NCBI GenBank assembly: GCA_017427775.1
Contig: JAFRSD010000009.1
Coordinates: 1-64,000, forward strand
DNA: 64,000 nt
Source of the DNA: Lachnospiraceae bacterium
GTDB lineage: Bacteria; Bacillota; Clostridia; Lachnospirales; Lachnospiraceae
Direction of reading: 5' to 3'
Positions within the stretch are counted from its first letter, which is position 1. The number at the start of each line of letters is the position of its first letter. Below the pieces are notes generated by a model that saw only the letters and a program-made list of their open reading frames with translations, was not told where the DNA came from and made no database searches. Positions 26,320 to 34,705 of the stretch are shown piece by piece. A program made the position numbers and the translations under genes.

Positions 26320-28890
26320 ATGAAACTTCGTTATGTCAGATACAGGGCATTGATCATCTTCGGATTTTTCATTGTGGCGTTCGCAATTTTCTACGGCACA
26401 ATGGATAATCATGTCCATACAAATGAATTCTATACGGTACGGTCGATGGATGCGACACTGCCGGTCATTTCCTTTTCCACGCAGGGCACGGAGATCAACC
26501 GTACCCTCGGCTTCACGTTCATTCCCACCGAGGCGAAGATGCGTACGAGCATCACGCCTGTCTCGGCAAATACCAGGACATTTTCCGTTCTGATCGACGA
26601 GAAGGAGAGCAACGTCCGGAAGATGAACTGCACGATCATGGAGGTTGTAACCGGAACGGTACTCGACAACATCGACCTGATGTCTTTGAAGAAGGAGAGC
26701 GACGGGCGTCTTTCCGGCCAGTTCTTCTTAACCGCCAACTACGCTTCCAATACCGAATATACGCTTCGCATCACGCTTACCACCGGCGAAGGAAAAAACA
26801 TCTATTATTACACCAGGCTGTTCCTTCCGACCTACGGCAACCTGCAGCGTGAAGTGACGTTCTTAGAGGAGTTCCACGATACGATCCTGAACGATGAGCG
26901 CCGTACCGAGGTCGAGAAATACCTCGAAACCGAGGAAAGTTATACCGGCGCGGATTTCAGCCGTATCACGCACCGTGATGACGTGCTCTCGGTCGGCTAC
27001 GGCCAGATGGAGCCCACGGAGATTGAGGACTTCGTTCCGCGGATCGTGGAGTACACGACTTCCTTTGTCGCGGCCGAGAAGGATTTCTACATTCAGGCAT
27101 ACTCAGGCGACGGACTCGAAGTTTATGAGTGCGTCGAACACTACCGTTTCCAGACCGCGGCCAAGACCAACTATCTCTACTCGTTCGAGCGGAAGATGGA
27201 GGTCGTCTTTGAGCCCACTTTCTTCAATATGAACCAGGGGCAGATGAAGCTCGGTATCACCGGAGAACAGACGCTGAACGCGCAACTCAGCGACAATGAA
27301 AAGTACCTCGTATTTGTCCGCGACGGAGACCTTTGGGAATATGACATGAAGGAAAATGTCATGATCCCGCTCTTCTCATTTGACCGGGAAGGCGGCGACC
27401 GCGAGCGTTATCACAACAAGGAACACAACTTTAAGATCCTCAGTGTCAGCGACAAAGGAGACGTTGATTTCGTCTTCTACGGCTACATCATAAGAGGCGA
27501 ATACGAAGGGCGTGTCGGCATTCTATTCTATCGTTATTATGCGGAGGAGAAGCGTGTCGAGGAATTGATGTTCGCACCCGTGACGGTGCCTTATGACATT
27601 CTGAAGGAAGAGTTCGGCGGCGTGTGCTATATGAACCATTTCGATGAGTTCTATTTCACGCTGTACGGGACGCTTTACCATTACCGGACACTGCTTCATG
27701 ACAGTACGATCCTTGCCGATCCGCTCGAGACGCCCTACTACCAGTACGGCAGCATTCTCGTGTATCAGGAGAGACCCGGCGAGGAGAATACGCGCATCGT
27801 ATTCTACGATATGGAAACCAACACGTCGACCTATCGTGAAGCGCAGGAGGGCGACCTTCTGTTGTTCCTCGGCTCGATTGACGGGGATCTGATCTACGGC
27901 GACGTGCATAAGGCTGACGTTACGTTCAAGGAGAACGGAGAGCCGCACCTGCCGATGTACCGCATCCGGATCGAGACGACCGAGGGCGAGGAGATCAAGG
28001 AATATCATCGCGAGAATGAGGACGAATACCTGCTCGACGCGACGATCGAGAACAACGGTATCGCCATTAACATCAATAAAAAGACCGGCGTCGTTTCGGG
28101 TATCGCGGAGGACGGAAGCGTATACTCGCACGCGACATACGAGGACCTCGGCACCTATAATATCTTAAAGAGCGCGAAGACCGAAAAGGCCCGCATCACC
28201 CTGAGCACCAAATACGCGGAGCCGATGCGGAGGGAGTACTATCTGAACCTCCCGACGTCCTTCAATCTGAAGAAGGTTCCGGCCGAGACAGAGATCACAT
28301 CGACGCAGGGAAGCGGACGTACTCCGGTACGTCTCGGAGAGCGCACGCGCGCAACCTATTATGTACAGGCGTTCGGCCACGTGATCATGATGTCCGACAG
28401 TCTTGCCGAGTGCGTTTCAAAGGCAAATGCGAACTACGGCGGCGTATTTGACGAAAAGGGTACGGTCGTATGGCTGCGAGGCCGCCGTGCCAATACCATC
28501 AAGCTTCGTAACGTGACGCCGTACTATGTGAGCGATACGGTCACCGAAAAGGAAGCAATCCTGCAGATTTTCTTAAGCTATAAGGGATCCGTGAAGACGG
28601 CCGCGCAGTGTGACCTGAACGCGAAGGGACTGCTGACGTGGATTGATGAGAACATCCCGGGCAAGGCGGTTGACCTGACCGGTATTACGATGATGGAGGC
28701 ACTCTCATTTTCCTCGGACGGACACCTTGTGGCGACGGTATTCCAAGGCGAGTGGCTGGTCATCACTGCTTATACGGCGAACCTCGTATACGCGATCTCG
28801 CCTGTGGAAGGAAGAACGAGAACGATTTCTCTGAGCAGAATGCGGAATGAGCTCGATAACCGCGGACTGTTTTACACGTATATCGATTAG
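26320..28890 (+). CDS. Large membrane-anchored extracytoplasmic protein, unknown function
   Basis: An 856-residue protein not assignable to a named family. One N-terminal helix (about residues 10-27) anchors it with the rest outside. The middle (about 300-600) has repeated short strands with motifs such as YLVFVRDGDLWEYDM and GSVYSHATYEDL, which suggests a beta-propeller-like fold. The last 170 residues (VVWLRGRRAN, EWLVITAY, LVYAISPVEG, and a final RGLFYTYI) resemble the spacing of C39-like papain-fold domains, but the usual catalytic Cys and His positions are not filled (Trp stands where HxVVITGY would have His). A strong promoter precedes it; deoB follows after 33 bases. No signal for catalysis was found. 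Confidence 0.6.
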   Translation: MKLRYVRYRALIIFGFFIVAFAIFYGTMDNHVHTNEFYTVRSMDATLPVISFSTQGTEINRTLGFTFIPTEAKMRTSITPVSANTRTFSVLIDEKESNVRKMNCTIMEVVTGTVLDNIDLMSLKKESDGRLSGQFFLTANYASNTEYTLRITLTTGEGKNIYYYTRLFLPTYGNLQREVTFLEEFHDTILNDERRTEVEKYLETEESYTGADFSRITHRDDVLSVGYGQMEPTEIEDFVPRIVEYTTSFVAAEKDFYIQAYSGDGLEVYECVEHYRFQTAAKTNYLYSFERKMEVVFEPTFFNMNQGQMKLGITGEQTLNAQLSDNEKYLVFVRDGDLWEYDMKENVMIPLFSFDREGGDRERYHNKEHNFKILSVSDKGDVDFVFYGYIIRGEYEGRVGILFYRYYAEEKRVEELMFAPVTVPYDILKEEFGGVCYMNHFDEFYFTLYGTLYHYRTLLHDSTILADPLETPYYQYGSILVYQERPGEENTRIVFYDMETNTSTYREAQEGDLLLFLGSIDGDLIYGDVHKADVTFKENGEPHLPMYRIRIETTEGEEIKEYHRENEDEYLLDATIENNGIAININKKTGVVSGIAEDGSVYSHATYEDLGTYNILKSAKTEKARITLSTKYAEPMRREYYLNLPTSFNLKKVPAETEITSTQGSGRTPVRLGERTRATYYVQAFGHVIMMSDSLAECVSKANANYGGVFDEKGTVVWLRGRRANTIKLRNVTPYYVSDTVTEKEAILQIFLSYKGSVKTAAQCDLNAKGLLTWIDENIPGKAVDLTGITMMEALSFSSDGHLVATVFQGEWLVITAYTANLVYAISPVEGRTRTISLSRMRNELDNRGLFYTYID

Positions 28891-28923
28891 GGACGGAGTT
28901 TCCGGACCGGAAAAGGAGAGGGT

Positions 28924-30105
28924 ATGAAAAGAGTATTTCTGATCGTATTGGACAGCTGCGGCGTTGGGGAATTGCCGGATGCTGCGGATTTCGGCGACGT
29001 GGGAAGCTTTACGCTTCGAAGCGCGGCCGGGGACAAGGGCTTTTCCATGCCGAACATGGAAAAACTCGGACTGTTTCATATTGACGGGGTGAAGGATGTG
29101 ATCAACGGCGGCGGGCTCGGCCTGTCGCGCCGCAAGACGTTTAAAGGTTCGGTCTGCCGGCTTACAGAGCGGTCGCTCGGAAAGGATACGACGACCGGGC
29201 ATTGGGAAATCGGCGGAGTCGTTAGTAAATATCCGATGCCTACATTTCCCGATGGTTTTCCGAAGGAACTGATCGACGAACTTTCGAGGCGGACCGGACG
29301 CGGAATCCTCTGCAACAAGCCGTATTCGGGAACGGATGTTATCCGCGATTACGGGAAGGAGCAGCTCGCGACCGGAGATCTGATCGTATATACTTCCGCG
29401 GACAGTGTACTGCAGATCGCGGCGCATGACGCACTGATCCCGACGGAGCAGCTTTATGAGTATTGTAAGATCGCACGGGAGATCTGTCAGGGGCCTTGGG
29501 GCGTCGGCCGTATCATCGCGCGACCGTTTACGGGAGAGTGGCCGTATACGCGTACCGCACTGCGGCATGACTTCTCGCTTGTACCGCCGCCGACGATGCT
29601 GAATGCGCTGAGCGAAGCGGGCTATGCCGTTCATTCGGTCGGCAAGATCATCGATATCTTCGCCGAGAGCGGCATTACGGAATATGTGCGTACGCAGAAC
29701 AACGCGGAGGGCATTGACCGGACGATCGAAGAACTCGATAAGGATTTCGAGGGCCTTTGCTTTACGAACCTTGTGGATTTCGACATGCAGTACGGACACC
29801 GTAATGATGTGCCCGGTTACGCCGAGGCTTTGACATATTTTGACAGCCGGCTTCCGGAGATTATTGCGAAGATGCGTGATGAGGATATTCTGATGATCAC
29901 CGCCGATCACGGCTGCGATCCGGCGACGCCTTCCACGGATCATTCCCGCGAATACATTCCGCTTGTGGCGTTCGGAAAGCCCGTTGCCGCGAACCGGAAC
30001 TTCGGAACGCGCGAATGCTTTTCCGATATCGCGCAGACGATCCTTTCGTATTTCGGCGTAAGCAACACGTTGGAGGGAACCGTGATCAAGGGTCTCGTGA
30101 AATAG
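28924..30105 (+). CDS. deoB: Phosphopentomutase
   Basis: A 393-residue alkaline-phosphatase-superfamily mutase converting (deoxy)ribose 1-phosphate to the 5-phosphate in nucleoside salvage. The first metal-binding motif VLDSCGVGELPDA is at residues 8-20, the phosphothreonine region GKDTTTGHWEIGG near 87-99 and the C-terminal metal motif MITADHGCDPATPSTDHSREYIPL near 324-347. GGAGAGGGT precedes the ATG. It may be read through from the preceding large gene and is followed by a HAD phosphatase. Confidence 0.96.
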   Translation: MKRVFLIVLDSCGVGELPDAADFGDVGSFTLRSAAGDKGFSMPNMEKLGLFHIDGVKDVINGGGLGLSRRKTFKGSVCRLTERSLGKDTTTGHWEIGGVVSKYPMPTFPDGFPKELIDELSRRTGRGILCNKPYSGTDVIRDYGKEQLATGDLIVYTSADSVLQIAAHDALIPTEQLYEYCKIAREICQGPWGVGRIIARPFTGEWPYTRTALRHDFSLVPPPTMLNALSEAGYAVHSVGKIIDIFAESGITEYVRTQNNAEGIDRTIEELDKDFEGLCFTNLVDFDMQYGHRNDVPGYAEALTYFDSRLPEIIAKMRDEDILMITADHGCDPATPSTDHSREYIPLVAFGKPVAANRNFGTRECFSDIAQTILSYFGVSNTLEGTVIKGLVK

Positions 30106-30154
30106 AAGGCTGTAAACAGAAAGAACAGAGCCTCCCGGATATGCGGGGGACGGA

Positions 30155-30802
30155 ATGGAACACATGATAAAAGCGGTACTTTTTGATATGGACGGAACAC
30201 TCATTGATACCGAGCGGTATTTCCGCATATTCTGGCCGAAAGCGATGGCGGAATTCGGATTTTCGATGAGTGACGCGCAGGCGCTTCAGATGAGAAGTCT
30301 GGGGAGACCATTTGCTCCGGCGAAACTGAAAGAATGGTTCGGGGAGACGGTGGATTATCCGGCGATCCGGGCGCGGCGTACCGAGATGATGGAAGCGGAG
30401 TTCGCGAAGGACGGACTGCAGCTGAAAGCGGGGGCCTTGGAGATTCTTCAGGCGCTTCGAAGAAGAGGCATACCGGCATACGTCGTTACCGCCTCGCCGA
30501 TCGAGCGGACGGAGCGGTATCTCAAAGAGGTCGGGATAAGGGAGTATTTCCCGCGCATCATCAGCGCAACCGAAGTGAAGCAGGGCAAGCCCGCGCCCGA
30601 CGTATACGAATATGCATGTAAGGAGATCGGGCTTGATCCGGCCGAGTGTGCCGCGGTGGAGGACTCGCCGAACGGCGTGCTGTCCGCGTACCGGGCAGGA
30701 TGCAAAGTCATCATGGTGCCGGACCAGACCGGACCGGACGAAATGCGGGAATACCTGTATGCGGCCGTGCCGACACTGAAAGAAATTGAAGAATTGCTGT
30801 AA
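30155..30802 (+). CDS. HAD-superfamily phosphatase/beta-phosphoglucomutase-like
   Basis: A 215-residue HAD hydrolase. Motif I is FDMDGTLIDTERYF (catalytic Asp pair near residues 10-12), the cap domain follows, motif II is VVTASP near 108-113, motif III the Lys in KQGKPAPD, and motif IV AAVEDSPNGVLSAYRAGCKVIMVPD. The cap and the KPAPD motif are shared by pgmB-type mutases and sugar-phosphatases, so the substrate cannot be fixed. The first ATG at 30155 is chosen because GGGGGACG precedes it; a second ATG lies nine bases on. Confidence 0.88.
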   Translation: MEHMIKAVLFDMDGTLIDTERYFRIFWPKAMAEFGFSMSDAQALQMRSLGRPFAPAKLKEWFGETVDYPAIRARRTEMMEAEFAKDGLQLKAGALEILQALRRRGIPAYVVTASPIERTERYLKEVGIREYFPRIISATEVKQGKPAPDVYEYACKEIGLDPAECAAVEDSPNGVLSAYRAGCKVIMVPDQTGPDEMREYLYAAVPTLKEIEELL

Positions 30803-30811
30803 AAAGGAAAG

Positions 30812-30845
30812 CACCCTGCAGAATCTGCTCTGCAGGGTGTTTTTA
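30812..30845 (+). terminator. Rho-independent terminator
   Basis: A perfect 11-bp stem CACCCTGCAGA/TCTGCAGGGTG (30812-30822 with 30829-30839) is followed by TTTTTA. It lies between the convergent HAD and DUF4097 genes. Confidence 0.9.
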
Positions 30846-30864
30846 TGGAAACAGATGATAACGG

Positions 30865-31827
30865 CTATTTGATCTTGAGCTTGATGTCTCCGGTATCGGT
30901 CTCGACATCACAGCGGCCGCCCAACATCGTCTTCGGAACGTCAATCTTTCCGGTGTCGCTCTTCGTGTAGAAGATCTTCTCGGTAAGAAGCGTTCCTTTC
31001 ACATTGCCGGTGTCGGTCCTGATCGTGATCTCGCCGGCATCCGAACCGTTAAAGGTTACGTCGCCGGTGCTTCTTTTGATCTTGAGAAGATTCCTTACGA
31101 TCACGTTCTCAAGAGAGATATCGCCGGTGCTTCCGGTGGAGTCGAGTTGTTCGCAGCTGACGTTCTTAAGAACCGATTTGCCGGTGCTTACCTTCATTGT
31201 TATTTTTCCTGTCGTAACGTCCGTAAGCTTCATCTTACCGGTCGTGGTGGTAAGTTTCAGTTCTCCCGCCGACATATCCTTTAAGGAGAGGCCTCCGGTG
31301 GAAAGGTTGATGTCGAGTGTTCCGGTCACGGATGCAGAGCATTCAACATCACCGGTACTTGCTTTCACGGAGATATTTCCGAACGTGAAATCCTTCGGAA
31401 TAGTGATGTCTCCGGTATGTTCCTTTACGGTCAGCTTTTCCAATTCCGCCTTCGGCAGATAGATTGTGATCTTCGGGGATGTCATACTGAACAGTGCGAT
31501 CTTTTCGTACCATTCGCGGTTATCCTTATAGGAAACGCTCAGCGTGCCCTTCGTTACGGAAACGCTGTGTTTTTCTTTCTGCGGCTCGTAGCATTCCACT
31601 TTGCACCTCCCGTCATTTGAAAGGGCAAATGTGATGTCCGCGGTGTCGGTGTCGAGCGAGATCACCGTGAAATCGTCGGAGAACTCGTAGGTATTGGTTT
31701 CAAATTTCCGGCCGTTTAGCGCGGAGAAGTTCCAGTGCTTCATTCCCAGTGCGACAACGACCAGACCGATGCCGACCACAACGAGAACGGCCGATATGGT
31801 TAATAAAACTCTTGTAGAGGTTTTCAT
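30865..31827 (-). CDS. DUF4097 beta-strand-repeat membrane protein
   Basis: A 320-residue protein with one N-terminal membrane helix (about residues 7-28) followed by a right-handed beta-helix of short repeats containing TGDI, TGDV, TGKI and TGNV turns every 18-22 residues, the hallmark of DUF4097. The bulk should lie outside the membrane. These proteins sit with PadR and DUF1700 genes and are thought to act in envelope-stress sensing, comparable to LiaG. Its ATG overlaps the stop of the DUF1700 gene (ATGA) and follows AAAGGAG. Confidence 0.88.
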   Translation of the reverse strand: MKTSTRVLLTISAVLVVVGIGLVVVALGMKHWNFSALNGRKFETNTYEFSDDFTVISLDTDTADITFALSNDGRCKVECYEPQKEKHSVSVTKGTLSVSYKDNREWYEKIALFSMTSPKITIYLPKAELEKLTVKEHTGDITIPKDFTFGNISVKASTGDVECSASVTGTLDINLSTGGLSLKDMSAGELKLTTTTGKMKLTDVTTGKITMKVSTGKSVLKNVSCEQLDSTGSTGDISLENVIVRNLLKIKRSTGDVTFNGSDAGEITIRTDTGNVKGTLLTEKIFYTKSDTGKIDVPKTMLGGRCDVETDTGDIKLKIK

Positions 31828-32432
31828 TCCGTGCGCTCCTTTCTGATAAACAGGGCTTTAATGCCTGCGGCAATCTTCTTCGTAAGGAAGACGACGAACC
31901 TCGTGGTGGCCTTGCAGACATAGTAAAAGGCGATCGCAAATCCGAGGCTCATAACGGCAAATCCGATTTGCGCGATGCCGGTCGAGACATTGCCTTTTAA
32001 GATCATGATCGAACCGATAAAGCTGCCGCCGAGCGCGACGCCGATAAAGATTACCTCAATTGCCCAGACATATACGAAGAGCGACCAGATGACTGCATAA
32101 ATGCTGATCACGATCGCGAAGAACGCGATCAGAAGCGAGAGCCAGATCGGAGAGCCGAGTGCAAGGAGAACAATCTCCCAGGCGCGAAGACGTCGTTTCG
32201 GTTTCACGCGCTCGCACATGAGTTTCGGCAGCGGAATCTCCGCAATCGTCTGCGCGACAATCTCATCCACGTCGCCGACACACGCTACGGCTTCTTCTTC
32301 GCCGAGCCCGTCCTCCATACGGTCCGAAATCATTTCATTGTAGAAATTCAGACGTTCGTCGATATCCTCCTGCGGCAACCCCGTAAGGCCCTGCTGCAGC
32401 CGGACGAGAAATTCCGTTTTATTCATCAACAT
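31824..32432 (-). CDS. DUF1700 (HAAS-type) membrane protein
   Basis: A protein of about 200 residues. The N-terminal 75 residues match the HAAS/DUF1700 helical domain (FLVRLQQGLTGLPQEDIDERLNFYNEMISDRMEDG); three to four membrane segments follow between about 90 and 180. The second ATG (32426, nine bases after GGAGG) is a better start than the first at 32432. It overlaps the end of padR, so the two are translationally coupled. In known systems the DUF1700 protein is controlled by its PadR neighbour and works with the DUF4097 partner at the membrane; the mechanism is not established. Confidence 0.9.
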   Translation of the reverse strand: MLMNKTEFLVRLQQGLTGLPQEDIDERLNFYNEMISDRMEDGLGEEEAVACVGDVDEIVAQTIAEIPLPKLMCERVKPKRRLRAWEIVLLALGSPIWLSLLIAFFAIVISIYAVIWSLFVYVWAIEVIFIGVALGGSFIGSIMILKGNVSTGIAQIGFAVMSLGFAIAFYYVCKATTRFVVFLTKKIAAGIKALFIRKERTE

Positions 32433-32739
32433 GATCCTCCTTAGTCACAAACTGATAAATCGACATAATCTCTTTCCATTCCTCCTTAAACTCTTCAATA
32501 CGTCGCAATCCCACATCGGTTATGTGGTAATATTTTCGGAGTCTGCCGCCGTGTTCCGCGCTTCGGACCGTCAGCATATCTGCCATTTCCAACCGCTTTA
32601 AAATGGTGTATAAGGTGGATTCGGAGAGTTCAATATAAGGACTCATATCCTTGATGATCTTATAACCGTAGGAGTCTTCGTCTTTGATCGCAGCCAGTAC
32701 GCATACGTCGAGAAGACCTCGTTTTAATTGGATGTCCAT
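32419..32739 (-). CDS. PadR-family transcriptional regulator
   Basis: A 106-residue winged-helix repressor of the short PadR-s2 class: KRGLLDVCVLAAIKDEDSYGYKIIKDM, then the recognition region SESTLYTILKRLEMADML, wing segment HGGRLRKYYHITDVG and a dimerising C-terminal helix. AAAGGAGG precedes the ATG. It heads the padR-DUF1700-DUF4097 operon, and a candidate operator overlaps its own promoter. Confidence 0.94.
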   Translation of the reverse strand: MDIQLKRGLLDVCVLAAIKDEDSYGYKIIKDMSPYIELSESTLYTILKRLEMADMLTVRSAEHGGRLRKYYHITDVGLRRIEEFKEEWKEIMSIYQFVTKEDHVDE

Positions 32740-32759
32740 GCGATACCTCCTTTCATGGA

Positions 32760-32792
32760 ATACATCGTAACACGAAGTATTGTGGTTGTCAA
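32760..32792 (-). promoter_or_regulatory. padR promoter with overlapping operator palindrome
   Basis: On the minus strand a perfect TTGACA (32787-32792) is 17 bp from TACGAT (32764-32769). An inverted repeat ATACTTCGT-GTT-ACGATGTAT (32760-32780, 8 of 9 positions pair) covers the -10 box, as expected for an autoregulating PadR repressor. Confidence 0.7.
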
Positions 32793-32861
32793 CAGCGATT
32801 TTTCGGAAAATGTCATATTTTATCTTTCTGCTCCGGGAGACGGTTTCCGGCAGGAGAACGG

Positions 32862-32890
32862 TTGACGGTCGCCTTTTCCGCGTTTATACT
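32862..32890 (+). promoter_or_regulatory. Sigma-A promoter of the MBL-fold gene
   Basis: TTGACG (32862-32867), a 17-bp spacer and TATACT (32885-32890). Confidence 0.75.
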
Positions 32891-32926
32891 GTATGAAAGG
32901 GTTTATTATGAGAAGGAGGAAATAAG

Positions 32927-33619
32927 ATGGCGGATATCATTAAAATCAATGACAATACCTGGCGAATCGAGGACGGAATGGTGCGTTTCTACCTGTTCAC
33001 GGGAAGGAAACGCGCGCTTCTGATCGATACCGGAATGACGACCAAGAATGCAAAGGAAATCGCGGAAAGTCTCACGGCGCTTCCGCTTTCGCTGATCAAC
33101 ACCCACGCCGACCGGGACCATACGGCGGGGAACGGCGCATTTGCCGAGATCTATATGAGCCCGAAGGAGGAACCGCTTTACCGGAACCAGAACGGAACCG
33201 GAATGGTTATCCCCGTGAAGGAAGGGGATGTGATCGACCTCGGCGGCCGACCGCTCCGTATCATCGATGTTCCGGGACATACGCCGGGAAGCATCGCAAT
33301 CCTGGATGAGAAGAACCGCGTGCTGGTAAGCGGCGACAGCGTGCAGAACGGCAACATATACATGTTCGGACCGAAGCGGGATCTGAATGACTTTATCAAG
33401 AGCATGGAGCATCTTAAAAAGTATGACGGGCAGTATGATGAAGTGTATGCGATGCACGGGAATTTTCCGGTGGGGCCGGAGCTTGTCGGAAAGCTCTGTG
33501 ACGGCGCGCGGCAGATCCGCGACGGGCTCGCGAAGGGCGAGAAGATCAATCTGTTCGGGAATGATGTGACGTTTTATAAGTTCGATTATGCGGGTTTCTT
33601 CGGCGAGTGTGTCGATTGA
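32927..33619 (+). CDS. Metallo-beta-lactamase-fold hydrolase
   Basis: A 230-residue cytoplasmic MBL-fold protein with the metal motif NTHADRDHTAGN near residues 57-68 (HxDxDH with Ala-Asp-Arg in the middle), a second His in VPGHTPGSIAIL near 111-122, an Asp in LVSGDSVQNGN and a late His in YAMHGNFPV. This resembles glyoxalase II-like thioesterases or phosphodiesterases; the substrate cannot be read from the sequence. AGAAGGAGG precedes the ATG. Confidence 0.9.
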   Translation: MADIIKINDNTWRIEDGMVRFYLFTGRKRALLIDTGMTTKNAKEIAESLTALPLSLINTHADRDHTAGNGAFAEIYMSPKEEPLYRNQNGTGMVIPVKEGDVIDLGGRPLRIIDVPGHTPGSIAILDEKNRVLVSGDSVQNGNIYMFGPKRDLNDFIKSMEHLKKYDGQYDEVYAMHGNFPVGPELVGKLCDGARQIRDGLAKGEKINLFGNDVTFYKFDYAGFFGECVD

Positions 33620-33644
33620 CACTTTCCCGTTGAAAAGGTACAAT
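33616..33644 (+). promoter_or_regulatory. Sigma-A promoter of the LiaF-like gene
   Basis: TTGACA (33616-33621) overlaps the MBL stop codon, followed by a 17-bp spacer and TACAAT (33639-33644). Confidence 0.75.
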
Positions 33645-33704
33645 ATAAGAGATAAGAATGCGGGTATATGCCATGCCCCGCAGAAGAATGAGGAGGAATT
33701 CGAA

Positions 33705-34169
33705 ATGGAAGAGAAGAATCAAGGCAGTATTATTCTGAAAGTCGTTCTCGGCATCGCGGCGGCGGCCGCAACGGTATTCGGAGCCGTGACGGGTATCATG
33801 TTCGCCCTGCTCCGCAGAAACATTAAGAAGCTTGAGGGTGTGGAGACACAGAACAATGTCGTTACCTCGGTCGGCCTCGGAAAGAACGACACGATCATTG
33901 CGCCGGAAACCGATAACGCGTTCCTTTCCTGCGTTGCCGGAAAGATGACAATCTCCTGGAGCGAGAAACCCGCGAAGAATGTGAACCTTGACCTGACCTG
34001 TATTCTCGGCAAGGTAACCGTGATCATTCCCGACGGCGTAAGAGTATCCCTTGAGATGGACGCTCCGAACGCGATCGAGAACATCGAAGAGGCACAGCTT
34101 CCGGAGGACGCACCGGTTGTTACAATCACCGGCAAATCCACACTCGGAAAGGTCAGCTTCCTCCGCTAA
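33705..34169 (+). CDS. Membrane-anchored LiaF-C/DUF4097-like protein
   Basis: A 154-residue protein with one N-terminal helix (residues about 8-32) and a short all-beta domain. The pattern GKVTVIIPDGVRVSLEMDAPN and the closing TLGKVSFLR recall the C-terminal domain of LiaF and DUF4097 repeats, in which strands are capped by GxVxVxxP turns. It starts at the ATG after GAGGAGG. Together with the nearby padR operon this suggests an envelope-stress theme, though it is transcribed from its own promoter in the opposite direction. Confidence 0.6.
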   Translation: MEEKNQGSIILKVVLGIAAAAATVFGAVTGIMFALLRRNIKKLEGVETQNNVVTSVGLGKNDTIIAPETDNAFLSCVAGKMTISWSEKPAKNVNLDLTCILGKVTVIIPDGVRVSLEMDAPNAIENIEEAQLPEDAPVVTITGKSTLGKVSFLR

Positions 34170-34187
34170 GAGGAAGGAATCGGACGC

Positions 34188-34466
34188 ATGCAGTTCAGCG
34201 CAGGCAAAATCATATATGACAAGCTCGGAAACATCCCGAAGGGACGCGCGGGCGATACGATCACGGAGGGCTGCCTCGTTTTAGAGGGCGGAGCCTTCCG
34301 TGGTCTTTATACGCAGGGGTTTCTTGACGTACTGATGGAGCATGACATCAATTTTCGTTGCGTGATCGGCGTATCTCGGCATCGCCGCGGAGCAGGCGTA
34401 GAGCGGGTTCGGGAAAGAAAACGGATTATTTTCCGGAAGATTCATTTCAAAACTGAAAATAGTTGA
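34188..34466 (+). pseudogene. Truncated patatin-like phospholipase
   Basis: The first 62 or so codons encode a patatin N terminus: LVLEGGAFRGLYTQGFLDVLMEHDI gives the oxyanion-hole GGAFRG, and CVIGVS begins the nucleophile elbow. A functional patatin continues GVSAGA, but here the frame runs into SRHRRGAGVE and stops at 34466, about 200 residues early. No frame downstream restores the family, and a tRNA promoter begins at 34463. The gene was probably cut by a deletion or rearrangement, with the catalytic Ser dyad lost. It follows the LiaF-like gene after 18 bases. Confidence 0.75.
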
Positions 34467-34491
34467 CACTTGGAACGAAAGATGATATTAT
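34463..34491 (+). promoter_or_regulatory. Promoter of tRNA-Leu
   Basis: TTGACA (34463-34468), a 17-bp spacer and TATTAT (34486-34491), 11 bases before the tRNA. Confidence 0.8.
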
Positions 34492-34502
34492 AACCCTTGC
34501 TT

Positions 34503-34586
34503 GCAGTTGTGGCGGAATTGGCATACGCGCATGATTCAGGTTCATGTCCATGTACTTGGGTGTGGGTTCAAGTCCCATCAACTGCA
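34503..34586 (+). tRNA. tRNA-Leu (anticodon CAG)
   Basis: An 84-base class II tRNA. The acceptor arms GCAGTTG and CAACTGC pair fully, with discriminator A at 34586. The anticodon arm CATGA-TTCAGGT-TCATG shows anticodon CAG, a long variable arm (CCA...TGG) follows, and the T-arm is GTGGG-TTCAAGT-CCCAT. CCA is not encoded. Confidence 0.95.
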
Positions 34587-34590
34587 GAAT

Positions 34591-34630
34591 AAAACCCCCG
34601 ATTGATCCTCACAATCGGGGGTTTTGTTTT
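34591..34630. terminator. Terminator after tRNA-Leu
   Basis: A perfect 14-bp stem AAAACCCCCGATTG/CAATCGGGGGTTTT (34591-34604 with 34612-34625) ends in GTTTT. It can also serve the convergent GH5 gene. Confidence 0.92.
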
Positions 34631-34705
34631 GCTTTAATTTCTGCATCGCGAAAAGCCGGGCTGCCGTTTAGAAAACGGCGGTCAGCCGGGATTTCGCGCC
34701 GTCCG

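Noticed and set aside
28705-30228. Long minus-strand open frame opposite deoB
   Set aside because: It is a mirror of deoB codon use; deoB has all catalytic motifs, and the opposite frame is rich in Arg and has none.
34503-34630. An integrated element at tRNA-Leu
   Set aside because: There is no integrase, no repeated tRNA 3' end and an ordinary terminator directly after the tRNA; only the broken patatin hints at past rearrangement.
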